64,000 nt of DNA from SHWB01 sp050246875 (GCA_050246875.1 JBFWVF010000006.1:256295-320294); one strand, 5' to 3'. Positions 49,450 through 58,342 are shown, counted from the stretch's first letter. Program-made: numbers and translations. The notes: generated from the letters alone by a model not told the origin.

Positions 49450-49749
49450 GTGACCGTCGCCGCCGCGATTCGCGACAAGATTTCCCGCGCCCTCCAGCCG
49501 TCGCACGTCGAACTCGTCGACGATTCCGCCCGCCACGCAGGCCATGCGGGCGCGCGCGAGGGCGGCGAGACACACTTCAATCTTCTGGTCGTCGCCGCTG
49601 CTTTCGCCGGCCACGGTCGCGTGGCGCGCCAGCGCATGGTCTATGCCGCCCTGGCCGAGGAACTCGCCGGGCCCGTGCATGCCCTCGCCGTGCGTGCGCT
49701 GACGCCGGAGGAGGCACGCGCGGCCGGAATGCTGTTGAAGCCGTCTTGA
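49450..49749 (+). CDS. BolA-family protein
   Basis: A 99-residue BolA protein starting at GTG 49450. The fold signature is intact: IRDKISRALQPSHVELVDDS, HAGHAGAREGGETHFNLLVVAAAFAGHGRVARQRMVYAALAEEL and VHALAVRALTPEEA. The conserved His in FAGHGRVARQRMVY is present, as needed for 2Fe-2S sharing with monothiol glutaredoxins. Such proteins act in iron regulation and cluster delivery. It diverges from the J-domain/cobS/cobT genes with 80 bp between the starts. Confidence 0.92.
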   Translation: MTVAAAIRDKISRALQPSHVELVDDSARHAGHAGAREGGETHFNLLVVAAAFAGHGRVARQRMVYAALAEELAGPVHALAVRALTPEEARAAGMLLKPS

Positions 49750-49899
49750 ACCGACTGTATCGTACAAGCGTAGGGCGCGTGGTCACGATGGAAACTAAAC
49801 CATCGCGTTCAGGAGACCGCGGCCGACCCCGGCAGCGCCCAGGCGGGTGGTCGATTACCGCAGACGCGGCATCCGCCGGGGGGAGGGAGCCCGCCGGGT

Positions 49900-50205
49900 A
49901 TGCTCATCAACCGTAACGTCACCGTTGGCGGCCGGCGCACCAGCCTGCGCCTCGAGCCGGAATTCTGGGACGCGCTGGCGGACATCGCGACGCGCGAGGG
50001 CCTGACGCTCGACCATTTGTGCAGCCTGATCGACAGTCAGCGCGGCGGTCTCTCGCGGACGGCCGCCATCCGCATCTACATCGTCGGTTACTTCCACGCC
50101 CTGAGCCGCGCCAGGCGGCAAGACAACGCCGACGCCGCGATGCAGCCGGCCACGACGAACGGCAGGACTGTGCGGGACGCCCGCGAGGGCAACGGCCTGC
50201 GTTGA
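49900..50205 (+). CDS. Ribbon-helix-helix domain protein (RHH_4 type)
   Basis: A 101-residue small DNA-binding-type protein. The RHH core is at residues 3-70: RNVTVGGRRTSLRLEPEFWDALADIATREGLTLDHLCSLIDSQRGG then LSRTAAIRIYIVGYFHAL. The strand-helix-helix layout fits RHH_4 proteins widespread in alphaproteobacteria. The tail of about 25 residues is polar. It stands alone between bolA and an MFS gene. Regulated genes unknown. Confidence 0.85.
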   Translation: MLINRNVTVGGRRTSLRLEPEFWDALADIATREGLTLDHLCSLIDSQRGGLSRTAAIRIYIVGYFHALSRARRQDNADAAMQPATTNGRTVRDAREGNGLR

Positions 50206-50331
50206 CCCGGGCGGCTTGCGCCAACGATGCGGTTCCGCGACGCCATCCCCACGTGAAGCGTGCACAAGCATCGCAGGTCGCGGCCGCTGCAGGGTGACCG
50301 CGGCCCACGGAGCGGGCTAGGCTCCGCCGCC

Positions 50332-51564
50332 ATGTCGACCGCCCGCCTCGTCGCCGGAATGTGCCTCGCTCACGTCCTCAGCATGACGGGGTTCGCGACG
50401 TTCCCCGCCCTGCTGCCGACCTTGCAGGCCGAGTGGGCGCTGAGCAACACGGCTGCCGGCTGGCTCAACGGGATCGTCCTCGGCGGCTACGTCGCGGCCG
50501 TACCGCTGCTCGTCGCGCTGACCGACAGGATCGACGCGCGCCGGGTCTATTTCGTCGGTCTCGCCCTGTCGACCCTGGGTCTCGCCGGCTTCGCCGGCGC
50601 CGCCACCGGCTTCTGGTCGGCCTTGCTGTGGATCTGCCTGCAGGGCATGGGCATCGGCGGCACCTACATGACCGGCCTGAAGGCGATGGCCGACCGGGCC
50701 GCCGGCACACTGCCGTCGCGCGCGGTCGCGCTGTACACGGCGAGCTTCTCGATCGGGACAGCGCTGTCCTTCGTCGGCGCCGAGGCCATCGGCGGTGCCT
50801 TCGGCTGGGAGACAGCGTTCGCCGTGGCGGCCGGCGGGCCGTTGCTGGCAATGCTCGTCGCATGGGCCGTGCTGGCGCCCCGCCGTCCCGACGCGAGCGA
50901 GCGGCCGCCGACACACCTGTTCGACTACCGCCCGGTGCTGCGCAACCGGCCGGCCATGTCCTACATCCTCGGCTATGCCGGACATTCGTGGGAGCTGTTC
51001 GCGCTGCGCGGCTGGATCGTCGCCTTCCTGGTGGCGGCCGGCGCGTCGCGGGCCGGCGAATCGGGGCTCGGCGCCGCCACGCTCGCCGGCGCGATCAACC
51101 TCGTCGTCGTGCTGGCCAGCCTCGGGGGCAACGAGCTGGCGGCGCGCTACGGGCGGCGACGGGTCATCGCCCGCGTGATGGTGCTGTCCTTTATCGCGGC
51201 CTGCGTCGCCGGCGCGACCGTGTCGGCGCCGCTGGCTGTCGCGGTCGCCGCCGTGACGATCCATTCATGCTTCGTGATGGGCGATTCCGGCGCGCTCACC
51301 GCGGGCGCGATCGGCGCCGCCCAGCCCGCTTATCGCGGCACGACGGTCGCCCTGCACGCCATTCTCGGCTTCACCGCCGGCTGGCTCGGACCGGTCGCCG
51401 TCGGCCTCGCCCTCGACGCCGCCGGCGGACAGGCCGAGCCCGCCGCCTGGTTTGCCGCCTTCGCCGTGATGGGGGCCGGCTCGCTTGCCGGCGGCATTGC
51501 GCTCGTCCGCATGGGTCGCGGCAGCGGCGACGCGCCCGAGCATGCACGGAGGCCCGCGGCATGA
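50332..51564 (+). CDS. MFS transporter (CynX/NimT-like)
   Basis: A 410-residue carrier with 12 predicted helices. ATG 50332 opens the protein at RLVAGMCLAHVLSMTGFATFPALLPTLQAEWALSNTAAGWLNG, the normal N-terminus for this MFS_1 subgroup; upstream in-frame codons are not conserved. Motif A equivalent is PLLVALTDRIDARRVYF. A conserved HSWELFALRGWIVAF segment lies in the second half. It overlaps the methyltransferase gene by 4 bp. Substrate unknown. Confidence 0.87.
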   Translation: MSTARLVAGMCLAHVLSMTGFATFPALLPTLQAEWALSNTAAGWLNGIVLGGYVAAVPLLVALTDRIDARRVYFVGLALSTLGLAGFAGAATGFWSALLWICLQGMGIGGTYMTGLKAMADRAAGTLPSRAVALYTASFSIGTALSFVGAEAIGGAFGWETAFAVAAGGPLLAMLVAWAVLAPRRPDASERPPTHLFDYRPVLRNRPAMSYILGYAGHSWELFALRGWIVAFLVAAGASRAGESGLGAATLAGAINLVVVLASLGGNELAARYGRRRVIARVMVLSFIAACVAGATVSAPLAVAVAAVTIHSCFVMGDSGALTAGAIGAAQPAYRGTTVALHAILGFTAGWLGPVAVGLALDAAGGQAEPAAWFAAFAVMGAGSLAGGIALVRMGRGSGDAPEHARRPAA

Positions 51565-52241
51565 CCGCTCCGCCACGTCCCGGCGATGCGCCGCACTGGC
51601 CGCGCCTCGCCGAACTGCTGGCGCGCCACCGTGTCAGCCTTGTCTTCGACGTCGGCGCCAACACCGGGCAGTACGCCCTCGCCCTCCGCCGCCACGGCTA
51701 TGCCGGCCGCATCGTTTCCTACGAGCCGGGCGCCACGGCGCACGCCGCCCTGACGGCCGCGGCCGCCGGAGATCGCCTCTGGGAGATCGCCCCGCGGCTC
51801 GCTGTCGGCGCCGTCGCCGGCGAGGCGGTGCTCAACGTCTCGGGCGAAAGCGACATGAGTTCGCTGCGGCCGCTGACCGACGACGCGGCGCGGCGCCTCG
51901 CCAGCATTCGCCCCGTGGCGACCGAGACCGTCGGCCTGACGACGCTGGCGCTGGAGATCGCCCGGCGCGCGCGCGACGACGATGGCGTGTTCGTGAAAAG
52001 CGATACCCAGGGATACGAGGCCGAGGTCATCGCCGGCCTCGGTGCCGCCGCCGCGCGGGTGCACGGCATCCAGGTCGAACTGTCGCTGGTGCCGCTCTAT
52101 GACGGACAGCCCGATCATCTCGCCCTGCTGGGCCGCCTGGCGTCGCTGGGCTTCGTGCCGCACCTCGTCGTGCCGGGCTACTGGAGCCGTCATCACGGCC
52201 GCATGATCGAATACGACGTCGTCTGCTTCCGCCAGACCTGA
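51561..52241 (+). CDS. FkbM-family methyltransferase
   Basis: A 226-residue SAM-dependent methyltransferase. The SAM motif is LVFDVGANTGQYALALRRHGY (residues 29-49), followed by IVSYEPGATAHAAL, SLRPLTDD, VFVKSDTQGYEAEVIAGL and IQVELSLVPLYDGQPDHLALLGRL, all FkbM features. FkbM enzymes O-methylate sugars or other hydroxyl groups of glycans and natural products. The ATGA overlap with the MFS gene couples them; a joint role in making and exporting a methylated molecule is possible but speculative. Confidence 0.88.
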   Translation: MTAPPRPGDAPHWPRLAELLARHRVSLVFDVGANTGQYALALRRHGYAGRIVSYEPGATAHAALTAAAAGDRLWEIAPRLAVGAVAGEAVLNVSGESDMSSLRPLTDDAARRLASIRPVATETVGLTTLALEIARRARDDDGVFVKSDTQGYEAEVIAGLGAAAARVHGIQVELSLVPLYDGQPDHLALLGRLASLGFVPHLVVPGYWSRHHGRMIEYDVVCFRQT

Positions 52242-52286
52242 CATCGCCCGTGCGGGCAGGGCTGGCGCGGTATGGCGCCCTCCCAT

Positions 52287-52307
52287 ATAGTTGCATCATA
52301 CAACTAT
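52287..52307. promoter_or_regulatory. 21-bp palindromic operator upstream of the MarR-GNAT gene
   Basis: ATAGTTG (52287-52293) and CAACTAT (52301-52307) are perfect inverted repeats around a 7-base core CATCATA that is itself nearly symmetric, leaving one mismatch plus the centre base. It ends 15 bp before ATG 52323, just upstream of the Shine-Dalgarno GGGGAGG. The position and AGTTG-N-CAACT form fit autoregulation by the MarR-type protein encoded next. Confidence 0.7.
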
Positions 52308-52322
52308 CGGGGAGGATGCCGC

Positions 52323-53321
52323 ATGGACGCGGGAGCCGGTCCCTTGGTCGAGCCGATCCGCGACGCCTCGCGCCGTCTGGTGCGGGAACTCGGCTTCATG
52401 CGCGCGACGCTGGCCGGCACCGACTTGCCGCCGTCGGCCGTGCATGCCCTGATCGAGATCGGCCGCCACGGCGCCCTGCCCTCCTCGGCCCTCGTCGAAA
52501 CCCTGCAGCTCGACAAGTCGAGCGTCAGCCGCATGGTCCGCAAGCTCGTACGCGCCGGCGAGGTCGCGATGTTGGCCGACGCGGCCGACCGCCGTGCGCG
52601 GCCGCTGACGCTGACGGCGAAAGGACGCGCGAGTCTCGCCGGCATACACCGTCTCGCGCGGCACCAGGTGGAGGCTGCGCTGCACCGGCTGCCGGCACCG
52701 GCGCGCCGGACCGTTTGCGACGGCCTCAACGCCTATGCGGGCGCGCTTGCCGCCTGCCGCACCGGCGAGGCGCCGCACGACGCCACGCCGGTGACGGTCG
52801 CGCGCGGCTGGCGGCCGGGCGTGATCGGCCGCTCGGCGGACATGCATGCCCGCTACTACGCGCACGCCGCCGGCTTCGGCAGCTTCTTCGAGGCCAAGGT
52901 CGCCGGCGGAATGGCGGAGTTCGCCGGCAGGCTCGACCGGCCGCGCAACGGATTGTGGTCGGCAGTCCGCGCCGGAGCGATCGTCGGCACCGTCGCCATC
53001 GACGGCGAGGATATGGGCCCCGAGTCGGCCCACCTGCGCTGGTTCATCGTCGAGGACGGCCTGCGCGGCGGCGGGATCGGACGCCGCCTGCTGGCGACGG
53101 CGCTGGCCTTCTGCGACCGTCACGACTTCCACGACACGCAACTGTGGACCTTCCGTGGGCTCGATGCGGCGCGGCATCTCTACGAGGCGCACGGCTTCGC
53201 GCTGGCCGAGGAGCGGACCGGCCGGCAGTGGGGCACGGACGTTGTCGAGCAGCGCTTCGTCCGGCCGAAGCCACAACGCGCGGCCCGACGCCCGCGGTCA
53301 GCCCGCGCTGCCGGAACCTGA
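52323..53321 (+). CDS. MarR-type regulator fused to GNAT acetyltransferase
   Basis: A 332-residue fusion. Residues 1-145 form a MarR winged helix (RLVRELGFMRATLAGTDLPPSAVHALIEI, VETLQLDKSSVSRMVRKLVRAGEV, wing DRRARPLTLT). Residues about 165-310 form a GNAT acetyltransferase with the acetyl-CoA motif LRGGGIGRRLLATALAFCDR and LWTFRGLDAARHLYEAHGF. The fused architecture is known and may acetylate a ligand or protein while controlling transcription. GGGGAGG precedes ATG 52323 at 8 bases. It converges with, and overlaps by 24 bp, the flavin reductase gene. Confidence 0.9.
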   Translation: MDAGAGPLVEPIRDASRRLVRELGFMRATLAGTDLPPSAVHALIEIGRHGALPSSALVETLQLDKSSVSRMVRKLVRAGEVAMLADAADRRARPLTLTAKGRASLAGIHRLARHQVEAALHRLPAPARRTVCDGLNAYAGALAACRTGEAPHDATPVTVARGWRPGVIGRSADMHARYYAHAAGFGSFFEAKVAGGMAEFAGRLDRPRNGLWSAVRAGAIVGTVAIDGEDMGPESAHLRWFIVEDGLRGGGIGRRLLATALAFCDRHDFHDTQLWTFRGLDAARHLYEAHGFALAEERTGRQWGTDVVEQRFVRPKPQRAARRPRSARAAGT

Positions 53322-53975
53322 CCCCTGCCGGAAACGGTGATCGCCGCCGGGCGGCGCCAGGGTGAAGATGCTGTCGGCGTCGATGCGCGCGTAGTCGAGG
53401 TAGCCCATGCGCGCCAGCGGCCGCAGCTTGCGGGCGTCCAGCACGCCGTCGGTGATCACCGCGTCGGCGATGTGGATGCCGACGACCTCGCCGATCACCA
53501 CGTTCGACTGCGAACCGCTCCGGCCGCGCGGCAGTTCGATGACCTGCAGCACCTTGCACTCCATGGCGACCGGCGATGCGGCGACGCGCGGCGGGCGGAC
53601 GTTGACGCTCGGCGCGGGCGCGAGGCCCGCCGCCGCCATCTCGTCGACCCCGGCCGGCTCATGCACGGCCGTTCGCACCATCGCCTCGCGCAGATCGTAG
53701 GTGCACATGTTGAAGACGAACTCGCCGGTCGCCCGCACGTTGGTCAGCGTGTCCTTCGGCTCCTGCGTGCCCGGTTTCACTGAATTGGGGCAGAACATGA
53801 CGCAGGGCGGGTCGGCGCTGAGCGAGTTGAAGAAGCTGAAGGGTGCCAGGTTGACGATACCGTCGGCGCCCAGCGTCGAGATCCAGCCGATCGGCCGCGG
53901 CACCACCAGCGCGTTGTAGACCGTGTGCCGGAACGGCGGCGGCTTCATGCCCGCCTCGCGCGGATCGAAGAACAT
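53298..53975 (-). CDS. Flavin reductase-like FMN-binding protein
   Basis: A 225-residue split-barrel flavoprotein. Family blocks are RHTVYNALVVPRPIGWISTLGADGIVNLAPFSFFNSLSADPP, then VMFCPNS, DTLTNVRATGEFVFNMC, and VVIGEVVGIHI. It binds FMN and may supply reduced flavin; the two LLM monooxygenases at 28-31 kb need such a partner, but it is far away, so that link is only an idea. Its last 24 bp overlap the MarR-GNAT gene. Confidence 0.87.
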   Translation of the reverse strand: MFFDPREAGMKPPPFRHTVYNALVVPRPIGWISTLGADGIVNLAPFSFFNSLSADPPCVMFCPNSVKPGTQEPKDTLTNVRATGEFVFNMCTYDLREAMVRTAVHEPAGVDEMAAAGLAPAPSVNVRPPRVAASPVAMECKVLQVIELPRGRSGSQSNVVIGEVVGIHIADAVITDGVLDARKLRPLARMGYLDYARIDADSIFTLAPPGGDHRFRQGSGSGSAG

Positions 53976-54032
53976 GATCGGGGCTTCCCCTGCGGCGCCG
54001 GCAGGCGGTCGCCGGCGCGATGCGCGGCCCGC

Positions 54033-55181
54033 CTAGTCCTCGCCGGCCTTGGCGGCGAAGTGCGGATAGATCTTCGCCATGTGCGCCGTGTGGAAGTGCC
54101 AGAAGGTCTGCGGCCCGGCGCGCGGCGGGTTCCTCGCATCGTGGCAGGTCGGCACGCAGGCCATCGGCGCGTCGAGCTGCGGGCACATGAACAGCGGCAT
54201 CGAGTAGCGTGTCCCGCCGGTCGGCGGCACAACGCGGTGCGGCGTCGCCCGCACGCGGCCGTTCGTCACCTGTTCGAGGAACATGCCGAAGTTGACGACG
54301 ATGCTGCCTTCCGGACAGTCGGGCCAGATCCAGTCGCCGGACCTCGTCATCACCTGCAGGCCCGGCTCGTTCTCGCGCGGCAGCAGCGTGTTGAACGAGG
54401 TGTCGGCGTGCGGCCGGATGCCGAGGTCGTCGACATCGAGGCGAAGCTTGGCCGGATAGCGGATGACGCGCACGTACGAGTGTGGCCGCGCGAACCACGG
54501 CGCGAAATAGTCCGGCGGCAGGTCGAGCGCCGTCGCCCACAGCGGCAGCAGGCGCTTGCTCGTCGCCTCCATGTCGGCGAGGTAGCGCGTCGCCGCGGCG
54601 GCGAAACCGTCCACGTCCGGCCAGCGGTTGGCCGCGTACATGCGGCGGCCGGCGATGCGCTCGGGATCGTCGGCGGCGTATTCGCGGCCGAAGTTGAAGG
54701 CTTCGTTGAGGTCGTTGCGCGGCTTCTCGCCCTGCCGCAGATCGTGAAAGACCTCGACATTGAGCCCGGTATAGCCGCGCTCGTGGCGGTCGATGGCCAG
54801 CGCGCGCTTGTCCTCGACCGGCAGGGCGAAGAACGCCGTCGCCCGCTCCTGCATCGTCGCGATCGTCGTCGCCGGGACGCCGTGGTTGACGATGGCGAGG
54901 AAGCCGACCTTATCGATGCAGGCCCGCAACTCCGCCGCCATCTCCTTCAGCCCGGCCGCGCCGGCGGCCTCGATGCCGGCCAGATCGAGCACCGGCAGCG
55001 CGAGGCGATGCACGTCGCGCATCGCGCGCTCGTAGTCGCTGCCGTGGTCGCTGCGGCTGTAGACGGCCGCCGCCTTCGGGTCGGCGCCTGTCGTGACGTC
55101 GGCATGGACATTCACGGGCATACTCCCGGGTGGCCAGCGGGCTGCGTGCCGCTTGAGACCCACGCTACCGGCAATGAGCAC
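54033..55181 (-). CDS. 2-oxoglutarate/Fe(II)-dependent oxygenase (isopenicillin N synthase type)
   Basis: A 382-residue non-heme iron dioxygenase. The N-terminal domain has LALPVLDLAGIE and KVGFLAIVNHGVP; the double-stranded beta-helix has IRPHADTSFNTLL (HxD iron ligands), NGRVRATPHRVV (third ligand) and GTRYSMPLF (RxS binding 2-oxoglutarate). GTG 55181 is chosen because AAGGAGG (minus strand, 55198-55192) precedes it by 10 bases; ATG 55121 is the alternative with poor spacing. Such enzymes hydroxylate or cyclise small molecules, including in ethylene, gibberellin or antibiotic pathways. The substrate is unknown. Confidence 0.85.
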   Translation of the reverse strand: MLIAGSVGLKRHAARWPPGSMPVNVHADVTTGADPKAAAVYSRSDHGSDYERAMRDVHRLALPVLDLAGIEAAGAAGLKEMAAELRACIDKVGFLAIVNHGVPATTIATMQERATAFFALPVEDKRALAIDRHERGYTGLNVEVFHDLRQGEKPRNDLNEAFNFGREYAADDPERIAGRRMYAANRWPDVDGFAAAATRYLADMEATSKRLLPLWATALDLPPDYFAPWFARPHSYVRVIRYPAKLRLDVDDLGIRPHADTSFNTLLPRENEPGLQVMTRSGDWIWPDCPEGSIVVNFGMFLEQVTNGRVRATPHRVVPPTGGTRYSMPLFMCPQLDAPMACVPTCHDARNPPRAGPQTFWHFHTAHMAKIYPHFAAKAGED

Positions 55182-55225
55182 CCGGCGTCACCCTCCTTGA
55201 TCCTTGACCCAACGACCGGATCGAG

Positions 55226-56080
55226 TCAGCGCTCCTCGCCGGTGTGGCGGACAATGAGGAGGTCGCATGGCGGCTGATTGAGGAAGTCCTGCGCGACACT
55301 GCCCAATATCGCTTCGGCGACGACCCCGCGGCCATGCGTGCCAAGCACCAGGAGATCGGGACGGATGCGGTTAATTTCCTGCCGCAGCACACCCTCGACG
55401 TCCCCCTGGCGAGCGATGCCGGCGATTTCCCTCCCCTTGCGGCGTGGCACAGAAGGCGCAGCCGTCTCGTCGTCGATCAGCGCGCCGAGTTCGCGCTGCC
55501 GCTCGGTGCAGATCTCGCGCACGGTCGCCTCGCCCGGGAGCAGGCCGCCGAACGGCACGCCAAACGCATGCACAAGGTGAAAAGCGGCGCCCGGCGCGAT
55601 GGCGAGAGCCATGCCCAGCGCCTGGCGGGCGTGCTCGGAGAAATCCATCCCGACGACGACCCGCCGATAGGCGCCGGCGGGTCGATCCGCGACCACCAGA
55701 ACCGGCCGCCGTCCCATGCGGACAACCCGTCCCATAGTCGTGCCGCCGAACGCCGCGTCGCACGATTCGATTCGATGCCGGCCGAGCACGATGAGATCGC
55801 AGCCAGTCTCCTCGGCGGCGGACAGAATCATCTTGTAGACATTGCCCTCGGCGATCTGGATTGCGGGCGACGCGTTCTGCCGCATGGCCACGCGCGCGAT
55901 GTCGGCCAGGATGTCCGTCTCTGCGGCCATCGCGACGACCTTGCGGGCCGAGGCAGGCACGCTGTCGTCGATGACGTGCAGGATCTTCAGTTCCGCACCG
56001 GCATCCGTCGCAATCGCAACGGCGCGATCGAGTGCCTGTTCCGAACGCGCCGAGAGGTCAGTTGCGACCAGCAGCTTCAT
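55226..56080 (-). CDS. Tandem-domain universal stress protein (UspA family)
   Basis: A 284-residue protein with two Usp domains. The first begins MKLLVATDLSARSEQALDRAVAIA and has DLIVLGRHR...GGTTMGRVVRMGRRPVLVV (G-2x-G-9x-G-type ATP site); the second begins YRRVVVGMDFSEHARQALGMAL and ends DLLVLGTHGRGVVAEAILGSVAQDFLNQPPCDLLIVR. Start ATG 56080 matches the domain start; ATG 56104 overlaps the nhaA stop as ATGA and is possible. Third gene of the usp-nhaA-usp series. It likely acts in stress adaptation. Confidence 0.87.
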   Translation of the reverse strand: MKLLVATDLSARSEQALDRAVAIATDAGAELKILHVIDDSVPASARKVVAMAAETDILADIARVAMRQNASPAIQIAEGNVYKMILSAAEETGCDLIVLGRHRIESCDAAFGGTTMGRVVRMGRRPVLVVADRPAGAYRRVVVGMDFSEHARQALGMALAIAPGAAFHLVHAFGVPFGGLLPGEATVREICTERQRELGALIDDETAAPSVPRRKGREIAGIARQGDVEGVLRQEINRIRPDLLVLGTHGRGVVAEAILGSVAQDFLNQPPCDLLIVRHTGEER

Positions 56081-56100
56081 GCTGTTCATTCCACCTTGGC

Positions 56101-57354
56101 TCATGACCGGGCACGGGCAGCGTGCGAGCCGATGGCGGGGCCGGAGGCGCGCGCATGGTCAGGCTGACGCAGCGTCGCGTGGAGGATGGCGTATCCGACG
56201 ATCGCCGAAATGATCGAACCTGACAGCACGCCGATCCGGACGGCGGCGGCGCTGGACGGATCGCTGAAGGCCAGAGTGCCGATGAACAGGCTCATGGTAA
56301 AGCCGATGCCGGCAAGCACGGAAACTCCGTAGATCTGTCCCCACGTGACGCCGGGTGGCAGCCGGGCAGCACGCAGCTTCACCGCGACGAAGACAAAGCT
56401 CATAATGCCGGCCTGCTTGCCGATAAACAGGCCAAGGGCAATGCCCAGCGGGACGCCGCCCGTCAGGTCGCCGATGGATATGTCGTGCAACGACACGCCC
56501 GCATTGGCGAAGGCAAAGACCGGGATCACACCGAACGCGACCCAGGGCGCCAGCCCATGCTCGATGCGCAGTAGCGGCGACGCCTCCGTCTTGCCGGATG
56601 TACGCAGCGGAATGAACAGGGCGACGACGACGCCCGCGAGCGTGGCGTGGACGCCTGACTTCAGCACACAGACCCAGATGATGAGGCCGACCGTCACGTA
56701 CGCGGCCGTGCGCACGACACCGCGGCGGTTCATGTACCATAGAACCGCCACGCCGGCAGCGGCGGCGACCAGGACGGCAAGCGACAGACCGGAAGTGTAG
56801 AACAGCGCGATGATGACGATCGCGCCGAGGTCATCGATGATCGCGAGGGCGAGCAGGAAGACCTTGAGGGCGACGGGCACGCGGGCGCCGAGGAGGGCCA
56901 GAACGCCGATGGCGAACGCGATGTCGGTTGCCGCGGGAATGGCCCAGCCAGACAGCGCATCAGGGTTGGATAGGTTCAACGCGATGTAGATGAGGGCCGG
57001 CACGATCATGCCGCCCAGCGCTGCGATGACGGGCAGTCCAGCCTGGGCGAGCGACGACAGGCGACCCTCGATGACCTCGCGCTTCAGTTCCAGGCCGACG
57101 AGAAAGAAGAAGATCGCCATCAGCCCGTCGTTGATCCAGAGCAGCAGCGGCTTGTCGAGCGCCAAGCTGCCGATGCTGACGACGACCGGAGTATCCAATA
57201 TCGCGTCATAGACCGCGCTGAACGGCGAATTGCTGAGCACGAGGGCGACCGCGGCGGCGGCCATCAGCACGATACCGCCAGCGCATTCGAACGCGACGAA
57301 CGCGCGCAGCGCGCGCGTCGCGGCGTCGACAAATCTGTAACGCGAACCCAACAT
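56101..57354 (-). CDS. nhaA: Na+/H+ antiporter NhaA
   Basis: A 417-residue sodium/proton antiporter with about 12 helices. Catalytic residues are present: IPAATDIAFAIG (Asp of TM4) and ALAIIDDLGAIVIIALFY (the Asp pair of TM5). LELKREVIEGRLS and LAGIGFTMSLFIGTLAFS are further family blocks. ATG 57354 has GGGAGGGC a few bases upstream. It ejects sodium for protons and maintains pH and salt balance. It is flanked on both sides by tandem universal stress proteins. Confidence 0.95.
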   Translation of the reverse strand: MLGSRYRFVDAATRALRAFVAFECAGGIVLMAAAAVALVLSNSPFSAVYDAILDTPVVVSIGSLALDKPLLLWINDGLMAIFFFLVGLELKREVIEGRLSSLAQAGLPVIAALGGMIVPALIYIALNLSNPDALSGWAIPAATDIAFAIGVLALLGARVPVALKVFLLALAIIDDLGAIVIIALFYTSGLSLAVLVAAAAGVAVLWYMNRRGVVRTAAYVTVGLIIWVCVLKSGVHATLAGVVVALFIPLRTSGKTEASPLLRIEHGLAPWVAFGVIPVFAFANAGVSLHDISIGDLTGGVPLGIALGLFIGKQAGIMSFVFVAVKLRAARLPPGVTWGQIYGVSVLAGIGFTMSLFIGTLAFSDPSSAAAVRIGVLSGSIISAIVGYAILHATLRQPDHARASGPAIGSHAARARS

Positions 57355-57418
57355 GCCCTCCCGTCTTTGCACCCGTCGCCGCGGCGCCGCGCCCCGCGAT
57401 TTCCTCCCTGTCCGCCGC

Positions 57419-58342
57419 TCAGGCCCCTGCCGGCCGAACGGCGGCGTACGAAGCCGACGCGTGGAACGTGTACGGCCGGACTGCCAGAATCCCGCAGCGG
57501 ACCATGCCGAGCATTGCCTCGGCGAACTCCCCGCGAACCAGGCGCGAAAGGCCCGAGCGTCCTGCCGTCCCCATGACCACGGTATCGACGGACAGGCGTT
57601 CGGCCAGTTCGGCCAGCTCGAATTCCGGTCGGCCGCGCGGCAGATGCACCTCTGCCTCGACCGCCCTGTCTGTATGCCGCGCGAGCAGGGCCTCGACGGC
57701 TTCGCGTCGCTGCTCCCTGTGCCGGTCAAGTATCCTCTTCTTTGTTTCCAGATGAATTTCGGAGCGCAGCATGTCGCTCTCCGAACCCTCGACATCCCAG
57801 CAGTGGACGGCGTGCAGGCTGGCAGCATTCGAACGGGCGAGCGTCACCGCCAGATCGAGTATCCGTGCGTTGAGGCCGGCATCGTCGCGGGTGGCGGTGT
57901 CAGGGTCCACGGCGGCGAGCACGGCATTGCACGCCGCCGGCCGATCGGACTTGAGAATCCATACGGCACAGGGGCATTTCTGCAGCAGGTTGCGGACAGT
58001 TCCGCCGCCCATGACGCCCTTGATGGCGCTGCCCCGGTCGGCGTTCACGACGACGAGGTCGTGTTCGCCCGTCAGCACACGGTGGCTGACGGCCTTGTAC
58101 GGCACGCCCTCGAGGACGTCCGTTTCCACATCGCTGACACCCTGCTGGATTACCCACGGCACGATGCGCCCCAGATAGCGCCGCGCCTCCCGCACATGGC
58201 AGGCCGACATCGCCACGCCATCGGCCCGCACGATGGTCAGCCGGGCATTGTTCGCGCGCGCGAGATTGACGGCCTGGGTCAACAGGCTGTCTGCGCCGGG
58301 CCGGTCGCTGTAGACGGCGAGAATCCTCCTGAACCTGTCCAT
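57419..58342 (-). CDS. Tandem-domain universal stress protein (UspE-like)
   Basis: A 307-residue two-domain Usp protein, first gene of the usp-nhaA-usp operon. Domain 1 is FRRILAVYSDRPGADSLLTQAVNLARANNARLTIV with DLVVVNADRGSAIKGVMGGGTVRNLLQKCPCAVWIL. Domain 2 starts NAVLAAVDPDTATRDDAGLNARILDLAVTLA and ends DTVVMGTAGRSGLSRLVRGEFAEAMLGMVRCGILAVRP. The arrangement with DTVVMGTAGRSG resembles UspE. The gene diverges from an OmpR-type regulator, which is a likely controller. Confidence 0.87.
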   Translation of the reverse strand: MDRFRRILAVYSDRPGADSLLTQAVNLARANNARLTIVRADGVAMSACHVREARRYLGRIVPWVIQQGVSDVETDVLEGVPYKAVSHRVLTGEHDLVVVNADRGSAIKGVMGGGTVRNLLQKCPCAVWILKSDRPAACNAVLAAVDPDTATRDDAGLNARILDLAVTLARSNAASLHAVHCWDVEGSESDMLRSEIHLETKKRILDRHREQRREAVEALLARHTDRAVEAEVHLPRGRPEFELAELAERLSVDTVVMGTAGRSGLSRLVRGEFAEAMLGMVRCGILAVRPYTFHASASYAAVRPAGA

